Translations under genes and position numbers: made by a program
Notes under the pieces: generated by a model
What the model was told of the DNA's origin: nothing
The model's database searches: none
What the model saw: the letters and a program-made list of their open reading frames with translations, nothing else
In this document: positions 18,332-19,857 of the stretch, piece by piece
Numbering within the stretch: position 1 is the stretch's first letter
How the letters are laid out: every line of letters begins with the position of its first letter
Origin: Pleurotus ostreatus/Saccharomyces cerevisiae fusant
Lineage: Eukaryota; Opisthokonta
Direction of reading: 5' to 3'
Assembly: GCA_024196135.1 (NCBI GenBank)
Contig: JAMQCK010000574.1
Location: forward strand, 1-19,857
DNA: 19,857 nucleotides

Positions 18332-19632
18332 TCCTTTACTTGTTCTCTGTATTACTTTACAGTCGAATCATGCATGTCCACTCGTTCTCGTCGAGCCTGC
18401 TGCAGTAGTATTTCATTACTTTCCTGGGAGCTACAGATACGGCGGTCTTTCCCGTCCTCGCCAACGTTTGATCACCCAAAAATCGAGAAGCGCTTGGTTA
18501 CTTGCTCAAGTTCACTCGTCCGATCACATCGTGAGCATATCCGACCTTATTCTCGGCTTCGGATTGTTTCTCGGCGAAAGTACTTCTGCACCTCTATCCT
18601 GCTCTCAGCGTCGTTCGCCTTCCGACAGTGTCGCTTTCACGGGCGCGCTGAACCAACCGAATCCGCTTCTCGCGCATTGACTGTGTACACGTCCCACGAG
18701 TGATATCCACCACGACCTCAATCCTCCTTCGCCCCTGGGCATGCATCAGTTTGCGCATCGAGGCTCTACCATATCGCGTAGCATGCAGGAAATGTGCACG
18801 ATGGACACATGCGCGAGCCGGTCGTTGTCATCATGATATTGACATCCACCGCAATGCAGACGTCGTGCGGGCTTATCGTTCTCCGGGTTGACCTCGTGCG
18901 CTTCAGTCCCCAGCTCTATTAGAGGCGCCGCGTTGTCAGCGTCGACTGAAATCAACCGGAGACTTTGAGATCGTCGACTGACTCTCAGCTTGTCCAGAAA
19001 CCATGAAGGAAATCCTTGGCGGTGTCCGTCTCTTGAAAAACTCTGCTCTCCGTCCATTTCTGTGGCGCGGAGAGTGAGCCCGGCTTCAGAGACCTCATCG
19101 CCCACAGCGTTGAGCGACTCCCAAACGCATATTGCCCTCCACATCGCGAACGCATGCGCTGCGTGGAAGGGCCGAAGGCCTACGTGAAGTGGAAGCAAGG
19201 ACGCGACCAGCAGCCCGCGGACGCGTCGAGGTGACGGGACGCGCCTGCAAGAGTGTATGAGCTGCGAGTCAAGCGCCCTGCGAAGGTGAAGAAGCCGAGG
19301 GTGCGTGAGTCGGAGAAGAGTTTGGGTGGTCAGATGCTGCGTCATGCTGGCGAGGATAGCCTCGTGGGGTTGCATACCGCGTCGGGAGGATGGCTCCCGC
19401 TCCATGAGGTCAAGCATCGTGTTTTTGCGAAAGGTAATAGTATATTCAAACCCATTTAGTACGGACGATAAGCACAATAAAGCGAAACTATCACTACGCA
19501 AGAGCGTCAGCCGCGAGCGCATCCAAGGGCAGAAATCACTCACTAGGTAACTATATGAACGTAGTTGAAAGCAAAAGACTGAGGCAAAACGCGTTCCACA
19601 TTCCGCGCGGGCAACACAACCCCACCACATCC
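18332..19632. other. Downstream region, mostly unassigned
   Basis: This stretch lies between the stop of gene B and the stop of the gene entering from the right. Open plus-strand frames at 18,198-18,703 and 19,253-19,550 show no recognisable protein. The only long open frame is on the minus strand (see 18746-19417). I find no RNA gene, repeat array or transposon end. Confidence 0.35.
18746..19417 (-). CDS. Doubtful ORF, unknown product
   Basis: An uninterrupted minus-strand frame, open over about 900 nt. From the internal ATG at 19417 it would give 223 residues beginning MLDLMEREPSSRRGMQPHEA. An ATG at 19642 is also in frame but overlaps the stop codon of the neighbouring gene, so it is unlikely. 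The C-terminal half (for example AICVWESLNAVGDEVSEAGL and the Cys/His-containing LHCGGCQYHDDNDRLAHVS) is compositionally protein-like. The N-terminal half is Leu/Arg-rich and may be non-coding or split by introns I cannot place. No family is recognised. In a GC-rich genome such a frame can occur by chance. Confidence 0.28.
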   Translation of the reverse strand: MLDLMEREPSSRRGMQPHEAILASMTQHLTTQTLLRLTHPRLLHLRRALDSQLIHSCRRVPSPRRVRGLLVASLLPLHVGLRPFHAAHAFAMWRAICVWESLNAVGDEVSEAGLTLRATEMDGEQSFSRDGHRQGFPSWFLDKLRVSRRSQSLRLISVDADNAAPLIELGTEAHEVNPENDKPARRLHCGGCQYHDDNDRLAHVSIVHISCMLRDMVEPRCAN

Positions 19633-19835
19633 TTACCACCAATCATCCTCATATCCCCCAGACCCGCCGCCCACCTCGTTCACATCGAACTTGAGCGTGC
19701 ACTTCATGTTGTTCTTCGAGTACGAGACCTCGAGGCCGAGCACGGTGACGTCGCACGCTCCCGTCTTGCGCGACTTGCTCATCGTCATGGGTCCCCCGCC
19801 GAAGAAGCCGCCGCCGAAGTTGCGCGTGGGGAGGC
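19633..19835 (-). CDS. C-terminal exon of a gene that starts beyond the window
   Basis: The last exon of a minus-strand gene. It follows an acceptor CAG at 19836-19838 preceded by a good branch site (CCCTAACACC). It encodes about 66 residues: a Gly/Phe-rich start (NFGGGFFGGGP), then MTMSKSRKTGACDVTVLGLE, VSYSKNNMKCTLKFDVNEV and a Gly/acidic tail ending GGYEDDWW before TAA. The alternating pattern of the middle part suggests beta strands. I do not recognise the family; most of the protein lies outside the window. Confidence 0.65.
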
Positions 19836-19857
19836 CTGGGGGTGGTGTTAGGGCGAA

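Noticed and set aside
3772..19835. CRISPR array, bacterial operon or Shine-Dalgarno features
   Set aside because: The sequence is clearly eukaryotic, with spliceosomal introns in every main gene, and no array of spaced identical repeats is present.

Overview
The window looks like nuclear DNA of a basidiomycete fungus, probably an Agaricomycete. The genes are GC-rich and cut by many 45-95 nt introns. Donors are GTRNGY-like, acceptors are (C/T)AG, and CTGAC/CTAAC/CTAAT branch sites are often visible. The left end holds the C-terminal part of a Plavaka/CACTA-type transposase, a DNA-transposon family typical of mushrooms. All exon joins below were inferred by eye from splice signals and reading phase. 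The main gene models sum to whole codons.

Layout. 1-3,250 is transposon and repeat territory: a 5'-truncated transposase remnant (541-1682, +) followed by about 1.3 kb of short tandem repeats whose period changes along the region (23, 29, 24, 25 and 29 nt). 3,253-3,771 is mostly unassigned, with one weak candidate for the end of a minus-strand gene. Next come four minus-strand genes: an HMG-box transcription factor with an AT-hook-like motif (3772-5708), a TPR plus double CCCH zinc-finger protein (5988-7044), a 12-exon membrane protein of unknown family called here gene A (8017-10973), and a protein called here gene C, with two short Phe-Gly-His-Gly-type motifs and a very long disordered tail (11887-15055). 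A plus-strand gene follows (gene B, 15412-18331). The right end has a doubtful minus-strand ORF and the last exon of a minus-strand gene that enters from beyond the window (19633-19835).

The most notable result is that genes A and B are divergent paralogues. Eleven intron positions and phases match, several exon lengths are identical or within a few bases, and both carry the string HARLAWIGGLGRAQ and four similarly placed hydrophobic segments. They lie in inverted, head-to-head orientation with gene C between them. I do not recognise their family. It is the best candidate here for an undescribed system. Gene B has one in-frame stop that is either removed by an extra intron or marks decay.

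Regulation. 170 bp upstream of the HMG-box gene's start codon is a perfect match to the TR-box bound by the fission-yeast HMG protein Ste11, which suggests autoregulation. Genes C and B share a 356-bp divergent promoter region.
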